44,134 nt of DNA from CANRPC01 sp964456095 (GTDB lineage Bacteria; Bacillota_I; Bacilli_A; RFN20; CAG-449), in assembly GCA_964456095.1 (NCBI GenBank), contig CAYVZF010000005.1:1-44134 (forward strand), given 5' to 3'. This document shows, piece by piece, positions 16,796 to 24,278 of this stretch. Numbering within the stretch: position 1 is the first letter of the stretch; the number at the start of each line of letters is the position of its first letter. The notes beneath the pieces were generated by a model. The model was not told the origin of the DNA and ran no database searches. It saw only the letters and a list, made by a program, of their open reading frames with translations. A program made the position numbers and the translations under genes.

Positions 16796-17752
16796 ATGAA
16801 ATGTACTAGTTGCGGTAATAATGTAGAATCTTCATGGAAAGTATGCCCTTTTTGTGGAGAAAAAATAAATGTTAAAAAAACATGTTCTTCTTGTGGTAAA
16901 GAATTAGACCCTTCGTGGAAAGCTTGTCCTTTTTGTGGAGAAAGTGTAAATAAACAAAGTGATTTTTCTTCTTTTAGTAATAGCAATTCTGCTTTTATGG
17001 ATTTTGAAAAGCAATATAAAGTAAATAAGGAAGAAGAAGAGAGAATCAAAAAAGAAAAGGCTGAAAAAGAAAGAAAAGAAAAAGAAGCAAAACTTGCAAG
17101 AGAGAAAGCCGCAAAAGAAAGAACCGCTAAAGAAGCAAGAGAAAGAGAAAGAATAGCTTTAGAAGAAAAAAGAAAGGTGTTAATCGCTCAAGGAAGTATA
17201 CCTAATTTATCAAGCGATAAGAAAACTTTAACTTTTGGTAAAAATATAAGATATTTTGGAAATCCTTTAATAACATGGAATGTATTAAAAATAGAAAATG
17301 GTTATGCATTTGTGTGTTATAAATATGGGCTTAGTACTTTTGATCCATATTCTCCTAGAGAAAATGATTGTAGTTGGGCTAATTCAAATCATAGAAAATG
17401 GATGAATGAAACTTTTTATAGGAATTATTTTGATGATGAAGCTAGAAAATATATTGTAAAAGCTAAAACTAGTGATGGATGTGAGGATTATATATTTTCT
17501 TTAACAGTGGGAGATATTGATAAATATTTTACAAGAAGAATTGATAGTGATGGTACTAAATTTTATGATGTATCTAATGTATGGTTAAGAGGAGTTATAA
17601 ATCATTCAAAATATAATCCATGTTGTGGTGTAAAACAATATAAAGGTGTTCCATTTATTAATTGTGCTGGTTTACTTGATGCTTCTGAACTTCCATGGTA
17701 TAAGGAAACAGGTATTAATTTAATGCCGGCGATGTTTGTTAAGTTACCATAA
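16796..17752 (+). CDS. Double-zinc-ribbon protein with C-terminal DUF6273-like domain
   Basis: This 318-residue protein has two CxxC...CxxC zinc ribbons at the N-terminus (CTSCGN...CPFCGE and CSSCGK...CPFCGE), each followed by a near-identical W-K-x-C-P-F-C-G-E block. Next comes a highly charged Lys/Glu/Arg coiled coil (about residues 70-130), then a globular domain with W-NVLKIENGYAFV, CSWANSNHRKWMNETFY and a final GINLMPAMFVKL. That pattern resembles DUF6273, a domain common in secreted or cytoplasmic proteins of gut Bacillota. There is no signal peptide or membrane segment, so it is cytoplasmic. I prefer the ATG at 16796, 6 bases after AGGTG; upstream GTG and ATG codons overlap the ribosome site. 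The function is unknown. Confidence 0.75.
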   Translation: MKCTSCGNNVESSWKVCPFCGEKINVKKTCSSCGKELDPSWKACPFCGESVNKQSDFSSFSNSNSAFMDFEKQYKVNKEEEERIKKEKAEKERKEKEAKLAREKAAKERTAKEARERERIALEEKRKVLIAQGSIPNLSSDKKTLTFGKNIRYFGNPLITWNVLKIENGYAFVCYKYGLSTFDPYSPRENDCSWANSNHRKWMNETFYRNYFDDEARKYIVKAKTSDGCEDYIFSLTVGDIDKYFTRRIDSDGTKFYDVSNVWLRGVINHSKYNPCCGVKQYKGVPFINCAGLLDASELPWYKETGINLMPAMFVKLP

Positions 17753-17803
17753 TAATAATTTAATTGATTTTTAATAATTATTTTAAATACAATGAAATAA
17801 ATA

Positions 17804-17832
17804 TTGACTATGAAATTTTGTTGTGATAAATT
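17804..17832 (+). promoter_or_regulatory. Promoter of rpmG-secE-nusG
   Basis: TTGACT (17804-17809), 17 bases and TAAATT (17827-17832), preceded by TG in the extended -10 position, lie about 35 bases before the rpmG start codon. Confidence 0.55.
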
Positions 17833-17866
17833 TTGCTTAATGGTTAAAACATGGAGGTAGATAAAG

Positions 17867-18016
17867 ATGAGAGATAAAGTTATTTTAATATGCACAAAAT
17901 GTTTATCTAGAAACTATGTTACTACAAAAAGAAAAAGTGATAGTTCTGTTAGAATGGAATTAAAAAAATATTGTCCAAAATGTAATGAACATACCATTCA
18001 TAAAGAATCTAAATAG
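17867..18016 (+). CDS. rpmG: 50S ribosomal protein L33
   Basis: This 49-residue protein reads MRDKVILICTKCLSRNYVTT at its start and later CPKCNEHTIHKESK, giving two CxxC pairs, so it is the zinc-binding (C+) form of L33 in the large ribosomal subunit. The ATG follows ATGGAGGTAG. It lies directly before secE, exactly as in other Bacillota, which makes the identification firm despite the short length. Confidence 0.93.
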   Translation: MRDKVILICTKCLSRNYVTTKRKSDSSVRMELKKYCPKCNEHTIHKESK

Positions 18017-18027
18017 GAGGAAAATTA

Positions 18028-18270
18028 ATGTATAAGATTAAACGTTATTTTTTAGGTGTTATTAAACAAGCTAAGATGGTCCGTTGGCCAAAAAAAATGG
18101 ATTTAGCTGTTTCTTTTGCGGTAGTACTTACTGTAATTGCATTTGCAGCGATTGCATTAACATTTGATAATTTTATAATTACTAAATTATTACAAGCTTT
18201 AGAAGATCAATTTGGTGTTGTTGAAGACACTTCTTCCGCGGCTATACGTGTTTTAAATAGTTTATTTTAG
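18028..18270 (+). CDS. secE: Preprotein translocase subunit SecE
   Basis: This 80-residue protein has the short Gram-positive SecE form: an amphipathic N-terminal helix (IKQAKMVRWPKK, containing the conserved VRWP) and one membrane helix (about residues 27-50). SecE clamps SecY in the translocation channel. It has a strong ribosome site AGGAGG and lies 11 bases after rpmG and 11 bases before nusG, the universal secE-nusG pair. The C-terminal tail after the helix is a little longer than usual. Confidence 0.93.
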   Translation: MYKIKRYFLGVIKQAKMVRWPKKMDLAVSFAVVLTVIAFAAIALTFDNFIITKLLQALEDQFGVVEDTSSAAIRVLNSLF

Positions 18271-18281
18271 GAGTGAAATTT

Positions 18282-18830
18282 ATGGCTAATATAGAAAAAC
18301 AATGGTTTGCTATTGCAACCTATTCTTCTCATGAAAACAAAGTTAGAGATAATCTTCTTGCTCGTGTTGAATCAATGAAATTACAAGACTATGTTTTTAG
18401 AATCATTGTTGCGGAACATGAAGTACCTATAATGAGAAATGGACAACCAACAGGAAAGACAAAAATGAAAAATCTTTATCCTGGTTATGTATTTATTGAA
18501 ATGATTATGACTGATGAAGCATGGTATATGGTAAGAAATACTCCAGGTGTTACAGGATTTATTGGATCTTCTGGTAAAGGTGCTAAACCATTCCCTGTTA
18601 CAAGAGAACAAATTGAACCTGTTTTAAAAAGAATGGGTATGGTTGATGCAGAAATGTATAACAATTACGAAGTTGGAAATACAGTTCGTATATTGACTGG
18701 TACATTTGAAGGCTCTGAAGGGGAAATCGAAAGTATTAATACTGAAACAGGTGAAGTTACAATATTAACAATATTCTTTGGAAGACCAACATCGATAACA
18801 GTAAAATTCTCAGAAATTGAAAAAATATAA
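18282..18830 (+). CDS. nusG: Transcription elongation/termination factor NusG
   Basis: This 182-residue protein has the N-terminal NGN domain (KQWFAIATYSSHENKVRDNL..., with LYPGYVFIEMIMTDEAWYMV and the RNTPGVTGFIG motif) and the C-terminal KOW domain (VGNTVRILTGTFEGSEGEI). NusG binds RNA polymerase clamp helices and influences pausing, termination and coupling with ribosomes. I use the ATG at 18282 (TAGGAGTGA 5 bases before it) rather than a GTG at 18273 that falls inside the ribosome site. It is the last gene before a terminator. Confidence 0.95.
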   Translation: MANIEKQWFAIATYSSHENKVRDNLLARVESMKLQDYVFRIIVAEHEVPIMRNGQPTGKTKMKNLYPGYVFIEMIMTDEAWYMVRNTPGVTGFIGSSGKGAKPFPVTREQIEPVLKRMGMVDAEMYNNYEVGNTVRILTGTFEGSEGEIESINTETGEVTILTIFFGRPTSITVKFSEIEKI

Positions 18831-18835
18831 TTATT

Positions 18836-18864
18836 AAAGATCGAGCATTGTCTTGATCTTTTTT
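18836..18864 (+). terminator. Terminator after nusG
   Basis: A ten-bp stem AAAGATCGAG (18836-18845) / CTTGATCTTT (18852-18861, one G-U pair) with a 6-base loop and a T-run. It leaves only 27 bases before the next start codon. Confidence 0.8.
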
Positions 18865-18891
18865 AAAAGGCATTAAGAATGGAGCTAATAT

Positions 18892-21780
18892 ATGGAAATA
18901 AATGATATTAAGTATGGTTTTATTTTGAAAAACGTAAGAACGATCGAAGATGTTAATATTGTTGTATATGAATTTGAACATATTTATTCTGGTGGTAAAG
19001 TAGTATATGTAAAAACCGACAATAAGAATTCTGTTTTTGCTATTGGCTTTAAAACACCTCCTAAAGATTCTACAGGTGTTTGTCATATTATTGAGCATAG
19101 TTTATTATGTGGCTCTAAAAAATATCCATTAAAAGAACCTTTTGTTAATTTATTAAAGAATTCATTAGCAACTTTTTTAAATGCGTTTACATCTAATGAT
19201 TGGACAATGTATCCATGTGCATCAAAGACACCGAAAGATTTTGATAATTTAGTTTCTGTTTATTTAGATGCAGTATTTAATCCTTTATCAATGGAAGATA
19301 ATAAAGCTTTTTTACAAGAAGGATGGCATTTAGAATTATTGAATAAAGATGATGAATTATCTATTAAAGGTGTTGTTTATAATGAAATGAAAGGCGCTAT
19401 GTCATCAAGTGATGAGATATTAAATCAAACAACAATGGAAGCGATGTATAAAGATACATCATATAAATATAATGCTGGTGGAGATCCTGAAATTATTCCT
19501 TCTTTAACATATGAAGAATATAAAAAATATTATTATGAACATTATACACCTGAAAATGCATTAACATATTTTTATGGTGATTTTGATATTGAAGAAAGAT
19601 TAAAAATGCTTGATAAAGAGTATTTTTCTAAATATAAAAAAACAAATAAAAAAATAAAGATTGAAGTACAAAAACCACATATAGATACAAATTACGTAAA
19701 AATGTATCAAATTGGTGAAGAAGAAAGTATAAAAGATAATACAAATATAGGTTTATGTTATTCTCTTTGTAAACATAGCGATAATGAAAAAATTATAGCT
19801 TTTTCAATTCTTTTCAATGCTTTACTTTCGGATAATAACTCGCCACTAAAAAAAGCATTATTAGATGCAAAGATAGGAGAGAATGTTTCTTATAATTTTG
19901 ATGATTCCAATATAGTTCCAGCGTTATATGTGTTTTTGTATAAGTCTAATGAAAAATATAAAGAAGATTTTAGAAAAATATTCATTAATGAAACGAAAAA
20001 ACTTGTTGAAAATGGCATTGATAAGAATTTACTTTTAGCATCTATAAATCGTTTTGAATTTATCGATAAAGAGTTAGATACAGGAAAAACTCCTAAAGGA
20101 CTTGTTTTTATGCTTAACATGATGGAATGTTATACTTTTGATGAAGATATAATTTCAAAAATAGAATTTTCTAAATATTATAAATCATTAAAAGAAAAAT
20201 TGAATACTAATTATTTTGAACAATTACTTGATGAATATATTTTAAATAGTTCTCATTATGTTGAAGTAATGTGTTTACCTTCTTCTACACTTAATGAAAC
20301 AAAACAAAATGAATTAAAAAAGCATTTAAAAGATATTAAAAATAAAATGTCGAATGATGAAATTGAAAATCTTGTTAATATAAATAAAGAATTATTAAAA
20401 TATCAAACAGAAGAAGATAGTCCATCAAAACTAAAATGCATTCCAACATTAAGTTTAAAAGATATTGATTCTTCAATTACTTTTTCAAATGTTCAAAAAA
20501 TGAAACATAAAAAGTATGCTTTATATAAGCAAGTAATAAATACAAATCATATTTCATATATGGAATTATATTTTGATTTAAATAAAATATCTTATGAGGA
20601 TTTTTCGTATTTATATTTATTAGATAGTTTGTTACTAAACATTTCCACTACTAATTATGATGCATTAAGATTAAATAATGAAGTTAAAACATATTTAGGT
20701 GATTTAAGATGTTATAAAGGATTTTATTACAATGATAATAAAGAATTAGTTCCAAGATTTGTTATTACATCTAGTGCATTAAAAGAAAATGCTCATTATA
20801 TGATGAAACTAATACACGAAGTGATTTACAATACAAAGTTTAAATATAATGAAGTAAAAAGAATTATTTCGCAAAAAGTTGAATCATTAAGACTAGATTT
20901 AATTGATAATGGAATGACAAATGCAACTTTAGAAGCAAAAAAGTATTATTCTGATTCTGCTAAATTGATGCTTAAATCTTCTCGTGGATATGAATTATAT
21001 AAATTTATCAAAGCATTAAATGATAATTATAATCATAAAGATTTTGTATGTAAAATGAAGGATATAATTAATAAAATATTTAATTCTAATAATGTTCAAA
21101 TATTTTTAGCGGGTGATAAGGATACAATTAACACTACTAAAAAGAGTTTGAAATATTTAAAACTAAGAAATAATGAAAATGAAAATGTATTAATTATTCC
21201 AAAAATTAATAAAGCAAATGAAGCATTAATTATCCCTAGTGATGTTTCTTATAATGTTATGGCTTCTAATTTATCATGTTTTGATTATAAATATGATGGT
21301 TCTATGGCATTGTTATCACAAATAATTAATTACAACTATTTATGGACTAATGTTCGTGTAAAGGGTGGAGCATATGGTTCAAGTTTTTCAATTACTAAAA
21401 ATGGAGATGTTATAGTATCGAGTTATAGAGATCCTAATGTGTTAAAAACATATGAGGTATTTAATAAACTAGGTGAATTTGTTGATAATTATAAGCTTAC
21501 GCAAAAAGAACTTAAGAAGTATATTATAAGTACAGTTGGTAATATTGATGTACCAGTTTCAACACCTACTTTAATAAATAATAATAATTTGAATTATATT
21601 CTTGGATTTAGCAAAAAATCATTAATTGAAACGAAAAGGCAAATATTAAGAACAAAAGTAGATGATATTAAGAAGTATGTTAAGTTATTAAATAGTATTA
21701 ATTCTAATTCTTCTAAATGTACTATTGGAAATGATGCATCTGTAAAAGAATATGATTTTGAAATTATTAAGAATATTTAA
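18892..21780 (+). CDS. M16C-type zinc metallopeptidase (PreP/falcilysin-like)
   Basis: This 962-residue protein has the inverted zinc motif HIIEH (residues 65-69) and a distal Glu at 165 in YNEMKGAM, matching the M16C presequence-protease arrangement. It then has the SLTYEEYKKYYYEHYTPENA segment, the M16C-associated middle region and a C-terminal inactive half ending near the RVKGGAYG block. Such enzymes enclose and degrade short unfolded peptides. No signal peptide is seen, so it is cytoplasmic. It would suit recycling of peptides brought in by the Opp importer encoded later in this window, though that link is inference. It sits between nusG and rplK, where other Bacillota have nothing, and only 27 bases separate it from a terminator, so its promoter is not obvious. 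Confidence 0.88.
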   Translation: MEINDIKYGFILKNVRTIEDVNIVVYEFEHIYSGGKVVYVKTDNKNSVFAIGFKTPPKDSTGVCHIIEHSLLCGSKKYPLKEPFVNLLKNSLATFLNAFTSNDWTMYPCASKTPKDFDNLVSVYLDAVFNPLSMEDNKAFLQEGWHLELLNKDDELSIKGVVYNEMKGAMSSSDEILNQTTMEAMYKDTSYKYNAGGDPEIIPSLTYEEYKKYYYEHYTPENALTYFYGDFDIEERLKMLDKEYFSKYKKTNKKIKIEVQKPHIDTNYVKMYQIGEEESIKDNTNIGLCYSLCKHSDNEKIIAFSILFNALLSDNNSPLKKALLDAKIGENVSYNFDDSNIVPALYVFLYKSNEKYKEDFRKIFINETKKLVENGIDKNLLLASINRFEFIDKELDTGKTPKGLVFMLNMMECYTFDEDIISKIEFSKYYKSLKEKLNTNYFEQLLDEYILNSSHYVEVMCLPSSTLNETKQNELKKHLKDIKNKMSNDEIENLVNINKELLKYQTEEDSPSKLKCIPTLSLKDIDSSITFSNVQKMKHKKYALYKQVINTNHISYMELYFDLNKISYEDFSYLYLLDSLLLNISTTNYDALRLNNEVKTYLGDLRCYKGFYYNDNKELVPRFVITSSALKENAHYMMKLIHEVIYNTKFKYNEVKRIISQKVESLRLDLIDNGMTNATLEAKKYYSDSAKLMLKSSRGYELYKFIKALNDNYNHKDFVCKMKDIINKIFNSNNVQIFLAGDKDTINTTKKSLKYLKLRNNENENVLIIPKINKANEALIIPSDVSYNVMASNLSCFDYKYDGSMALLSQIINYNYLWTNVRVKGGAYGSSFSITKNGDVIVSSYRDPNVLKTYEVFNKLGEFVDNYKLTQKELKKYIISTVGNIDVPVSTPTLINNNNLNYILGFSKKSLIETKRQILRTKVDDIKKYVKLLNSINSNSSKCTIGNDASVKEYDFEIIKNI

Positions 21781-21855
21781 TGTTTTATTTTATAATAGAA
21801 AGTACAATAGAAAAATGTAATTAACAAATTTTTAAAAAATAAAAAAAATGTTGCT

Positions 21856-21884
21856 TTTACTTTTAATCCATATTAAACTATTAA
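21856..21884 (+). promoter_or_regulatory. Candidate rplK promoter
   Basis: TTTACT (21856-21861), 17 bases and TATTAA (21879-21884) could begin the rplK transcript near 21891, just upstream of the folded leader. A TATAAT at 21791-21796 without a good -35 is an alternative. Confidence 0.35.
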
Positions 21885-21885
21885 G

Positions 21886-21911
21886 GCATAGCGCTTTATT
21901 ATGCATTTTTT
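21886..21911 (+). terminator. Weak hairpin with T-run in the rplK leader
   Basis: GCATA (21886-21890) and TATGC (21900-21904) form a 5-bp stem followed by six T's. It could be the end of the M16C transcript or an attenuator. The stem is short, so this is tentative. Confidence 0.35.
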
Positions 21912-21914
21912 AGA

Positions 21915-21974
21915 GTGCTTATGCAATTGCGCAGTGGAAGGATGTTTCATATCATCATCCGTTAACCACAGCAC
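21915..21974 (+). promoter_or_regulatory. L1-binding-site mimic in the rplK leader (copy 1)
   Basis: The core is GTGG (21934-21937), AA, GGATG (21940-21944), a loop, CATCC (21956-21960), GTTAA (21961-21965) and CCAC (21966-21969): two helices separated by an asymmetric AA / GTTAA internal loop. An outer helix GTGCT (21915-21919) / AGCAC (21970-21974) encloses it together with a small GCAATTGC hairpin. The same sequence pattern recurs between rplK and rplA. It resembles the 23S rRNA helix bound by ribosomal protein L1 (GUGGGAGG ... CCUUGAAAUACCAC), so L1 is the likely ligand. It ends 13 bases before the rplK Shine-Dalgarno sequence. Confidence 0.7.
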
Positions 21975-22001
21975 GGACAAAAACTATAGGAGGTGTGTCA
22001 C

Positions 22002-22415
22002 GTGAGTAAGAAAATCGCAAAAGTTGTTAAACTTGAAATCGTTGGTGGACAAGCAAAACCAGGACCAAAACTTGCTTCTGCAGGTATTGTAATGCCTAAG
22101 TTCTGTACAGAATTCAACGCAAAAACAAGTGATAGAATTGGAGATGTTGTTCCAGTTATTATTACAGCTTATGAAGACAAATCATTTGATTTCGTTATCA
22201 AAACAACACCAGTTACAATTCTTTTAAAGAAAGAAGCTGGAATTAGCAAAGGATCAAGCAATGCTAAAACAACAAAAGTTGGACATATTAGCAAAGCACA
22301 ATTACAAAAAATTGCTGAATACAAAATGCCTGATTTAAACGCTAATGATATCGAAGCAGCTATGAAAATCGTCGAAGGCTCAGCTCGTAACATGGGCATT
22401 ACTATTGACGAATAA
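22002..22415 (+). CDS. rplK: 50S ribosomal protein L11, with shortened proline loop
   Basis: This 137-residue protein is L11 of the ribosomal stalk base: N-terminal domain, then the RNA-binding C-terminal domain with ISKAQLQKIAEYKMPDLNAND and EAAMKIVEGSARNMGITI. The start is GTG at 22002, set by AGGAGGTG. The N-terminal proline-rich loop, normally NPAPPVGPALGQ, reads KPGPKLASAG here: about three residues shorter and lacking the PPVGP core. That loop and the adjoining helix form the thiostrepton contact and the factor-binding site, so the change could matter for drug response. The rest, including FCTEFNAKT and VPVIITAYEDKSF, is normal. It is preceded and followed by L1-like RNA motifs. Confidence 0.93.
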   Translation: MSKKIAKVVKLEIVGGQAKPGPKLASAGIVMPKFCTEFNAKTSDRIGDVVPVIITAYEDKSFDFVIKTTPVTILLKKEAGISKGSSNAKTTKVGHISKAQLQKIAEYKMPDLNANDIEAAMKIVEGSARNMGITIDE

Positions 22416-22419
22416 GAAA

Positions 22420-22447
22420 GTGGAAGGGAATAACCCGTTAATACCAC
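22420..22447 (+). promoter_or_regulatory. L1-binding-site mimic between rplK and rplA (copy 2)
   Basis: GTGG (22420-22423), AA, GGG (22426-22428), loop AATAA, CCC (22434-22436), GTTAATA (22437-22443) and CCAC (22444-22447) repeat the plan of copy 1. The sequence AATACCAC is the same as in the 23S rRNA L1 site. The motif touches the rplA ribosome site (AAGGAGGG from 22448), so bound L1 would block rplA translation. Confidence 0.72.
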
Positions 22448-22459
22448 AAGGAGGGAAAA

Positions 22460-23146
22460 ATGAAAAAGAAAGGTAAGAAATATCAAGCTGTTGCGGCTAA
22501 AGTTGATTCTACAAAAGTATATTCTTTAGAAGAAGCTTGCGCATTAGCTAAAGAAACATCAACAGTTAAATTTGATTCTACAATTGATGTTTCATTCCGT
22601 CTTAACGTTGATCCTAGACAAGCTGATCAACAAATTAGAGGTACATTAACTCTACCAAACGGAAACGGAAAAACAAAAAGAATTTTAGCTATCACTCATA
22701 AAGAAGAAGAAGCTAAAAATGCAGGAGCGGACTTTGTCGGTGGCAAAGAAATGCTTGAAAAAATTCAAAGAGAAAACTGGTTCGACTTTGATATAATCGT
22801 TGCAACCCCAGATATGATGGGAGAACTTGGAAAAATGGGTCGTGTTTTAGGTCCTAAAGGATTAATGCCAAACCCAAAAACAGGTACTGTAACAATGGAT
22901 ATTGCAAAAGCAATTCAAGAAATTAAAAAAGGTAAAGTCGAATATCGTGTTGATAAAGAAGGAAACTTACATTTAACAATTGGTAAGGTTTCATTCGAAA
23001 ACGATAAAATCGTTGAAAACTTAAAAGTTGTATGCGATACAATCGTTAAAGTACGTCCACAATCTGTAAAAGGCGTTTATATTAAAAACGCTGTCGTTCA
23101 TACAGTTATGGGACCAGCGATCCATTTTACATTTGATGGTCGCTAA
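22460..23146 (+). CDS. rplA: 50S ribosomal protein L1
   Basis: This is the 228-residue L1 of the mobile ribosomal stalk, with the standard features: VDSTKVYSLEEACALAKET, the RNA-binding VSFRLNVDPRQADQQIRGT, the MGRVLGPKGLMPNPKTGTVT block and a C-terminal VKGVYIKNAVVHTVMGPAI. The ATG at 22460 follows AAGGAGGG. The two folded RNA elements around rplK suggest that free L1 represses its own operon by binding mRNA, as is known for the E. coli L11-L1 operon. Length and motifs are normal. Confidence 0.97.
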   Translation: MKKKGKKYQAVAAKVDSTKVYSLEEACALAKETSTVKFDSTIDVSFRLNVDPRQADQQIRGTLTLPNGNGKTKRILAITHKEEEAKNAGADFVGGKEMLEKIQRENWFDFDIIVATPDMMGELGKMGRVLGPKGLMPNPKTGTVTMDIAKAIQEIKKGKVEYRVDKEGNLHLTIGKVSFENDKIVENLKVVCDTIVKVRPQSVKGVYIKNAVVHTVMGPAIHFTFDGR

Positions 23147-23157
23147 TTAATTATAAA

Positions 23158-23284
23158 AGCTCCAATATACCATAGACAGTAACGGCTTTAGCTTAATAAT
23201 GTTACCGAGGTACTATTCATAAAATTAATGTAATTAAATAAGCAATGGGTAGAACTCTTGTATATTGTTGCCTATAAATTTACT
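23158..23284 (+). promoter_or_regulatory. L10 (rplJ) leader RNA
   Basis: The 150-base gap between rplA and rplJ contains ATAGACAGTAACGGC (from 23173) and GTTACCGAGGT (23201-23211). GTAAC (23179-23183) pairs with GTTAC (23201-23205), and a further GCAA/TTGC helix lies near 23241-23271. The sequence and position fit the known L10 leader family of Bacillota, in which the L10-(L7/L12) complex binds the mRNA and represses rplJ-rplL. Confidence 0.7.
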
Positions 23285-23298
23285 AAGGAGGTGTCAAT

Positions 23299-23787
23299 AT
23301 GAACGAACAAGTTTTGAAAACAAAACAAAATATTGTTTCAGAAATTTCGGAAGAAATTAAAAACCATAGTGCTGTGATTATTACTGAATATCGTGGCTTA
23401 TCTGTTGCGGAAATCTCTGATTTAAGAAGACAACTTGCAAAAGATGGTGCAAAATTAACAGTTTATAAAAATTCACTTGTCACTCGTGCTGTTGATAATT
23501 TAGGTCACGAAGGATTAAATGAATATTTAACTGGACCAAACGCAATAATTTTCTCTGATGATGTTATTAAAGGTCCAAAAGTAATTGCAAAATTTGCAAA
23601 AAGACACGATAGTCTTGTTATTAAAGGCGGTTTAGCAGAAGGCAAAATCGTTAACAAAGACGAAATTATCACATTATCAAAATTACCAGGCAGAGAAGGA
23701 TTGTTATCTATGCTTTGCTCAGTATTACAAGCACCGATCCGCAACCTTGCTTATGCGGTTCAATGTGTTGCTGATAAACAAAATTAA
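23299..23787 (+). CDS. rplJ: 50S ribosomal protein L10
   Basis: This 162-residue protein is the stalk-base protein that carries L7/L12 dimers. It shows the family N-terminus (KQNIVSEISEEIKNHSAVIITEYRGLSVAEISDLRRQL), the KVYKNSLV-like segment (TVYKNSLVTRAV) and a helical C-terminus (LLSMLCSVLQAPIRNLAYAVQCVADKQ) that binds L7/L12. The ribosome site is AAGGAGGTG. It is followed by rplL after 27 bases, and its synthesis is probably controlled by the L10 leader upstream. Confidence 0.97.
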   Translation: MNEQVLKTKQNIVSEISEEIKNHSAVIITEYRGLSVAEISDLRRQLAKDGAKLTVYKNSLVTRAVDNLGHEGLNEYLTGPNAIIFSDDVIKGPKVIAKFAKRHDSLVIKGGLAEGKIVNKDEIITLSKLPGREGLLSMLCSVLQAPIRNLAYAVQCVADKQN

Positions 23788-23814
23788 CCATTACTATTTA
23801 AGGAGGATTTAAAA

Positions 23815-24198
23815 ATGGCAAAATTATCTATTGAAGAAATCATCGCTGCTGTTAAAGAAATGACAGTTGTTGAATTAAATGATTTAGTAAAAGCAATCGA
23901 AAATGAATTTGGTGTTACAGCTGCTGCTCCTGTAGCAGGTGCTGCTGCTCCAGCTGAAGAAGAAGAAGTAGCAAAAGGACCATCAGAAGTTACTTTAGTA
24001 TTAAAAGGACTTGCTGAAGGTGCTGCAAAAGTTAAAGTAATCAAAGCTGTACAAGCTATCACAGGATTATCTTTAATTGATGCTAAAAAACTTGTTGATA
24101 ATGCTCCAAGCAATATCAAAGAAAACATCTCTCCAGCAGAAGCTGAAGGACACAAAGCTACACTTGTTGAAGCAGGTGCAGATATCGAAATTAAATAG
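23815..24198 (+). CDS. rplL: 50S ribosomal protein L7/L12
   Basis: This 127-residue protein has the N-terminal dimerisation helices (IEEIIAAVKEMTVVELNDLVKAIE), an Ala/Glu-rich hinge (about residues 38-58) and the C-terminal factor-binding domain (EVTLVLKGLAEGAAKVKVIKAVQAITG...AKKLVDNAP). It recruits translation GTPases. The ribosome site is AAGGAGGA. A strong terminator follows, so rpoB-rpoC expression depends on read-through or another promoter, as is common in this operon. Confidence 0.97.
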   Translation: MAKLSIEEIIAAVKEMTVVELNDLVKAIENEFGVTAAAPVAGAAAPAEEEEVAKGPSEVTLVLKGLAEGAAKVKVIKAVQAITGLSLIDAKKLVDNAPSNIKENISPAEAEGHKATLVEAGADIEIK

Positions 24199-24222
24199 TT
24201 TAATTTCGTACAAATTTATATT

Positions 24223-24255
24223 AAACCTGCCCCAATTTTTTTGGGGTGGGTTTTT
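24223..24255 (+). terminator. Terminator/attenuator between rplL and the rpoB operon
   Basis: A twelve-bp stem AAACCTGCCCCA (24223-24234) / TGGGGTGGGTTT (24242-24253, two G-U pairs) ends in T's. It lies only about 9 bases from the Shine-Dalgarno sequence of the rsmC-like gene, so it probably sets the ratio of ribosomal protein to RNA polymerase transcripts. Confidence 0.88.
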
Positions 24256-24278
24256 CTCACTTTAAGGAGGAGGTCAAA

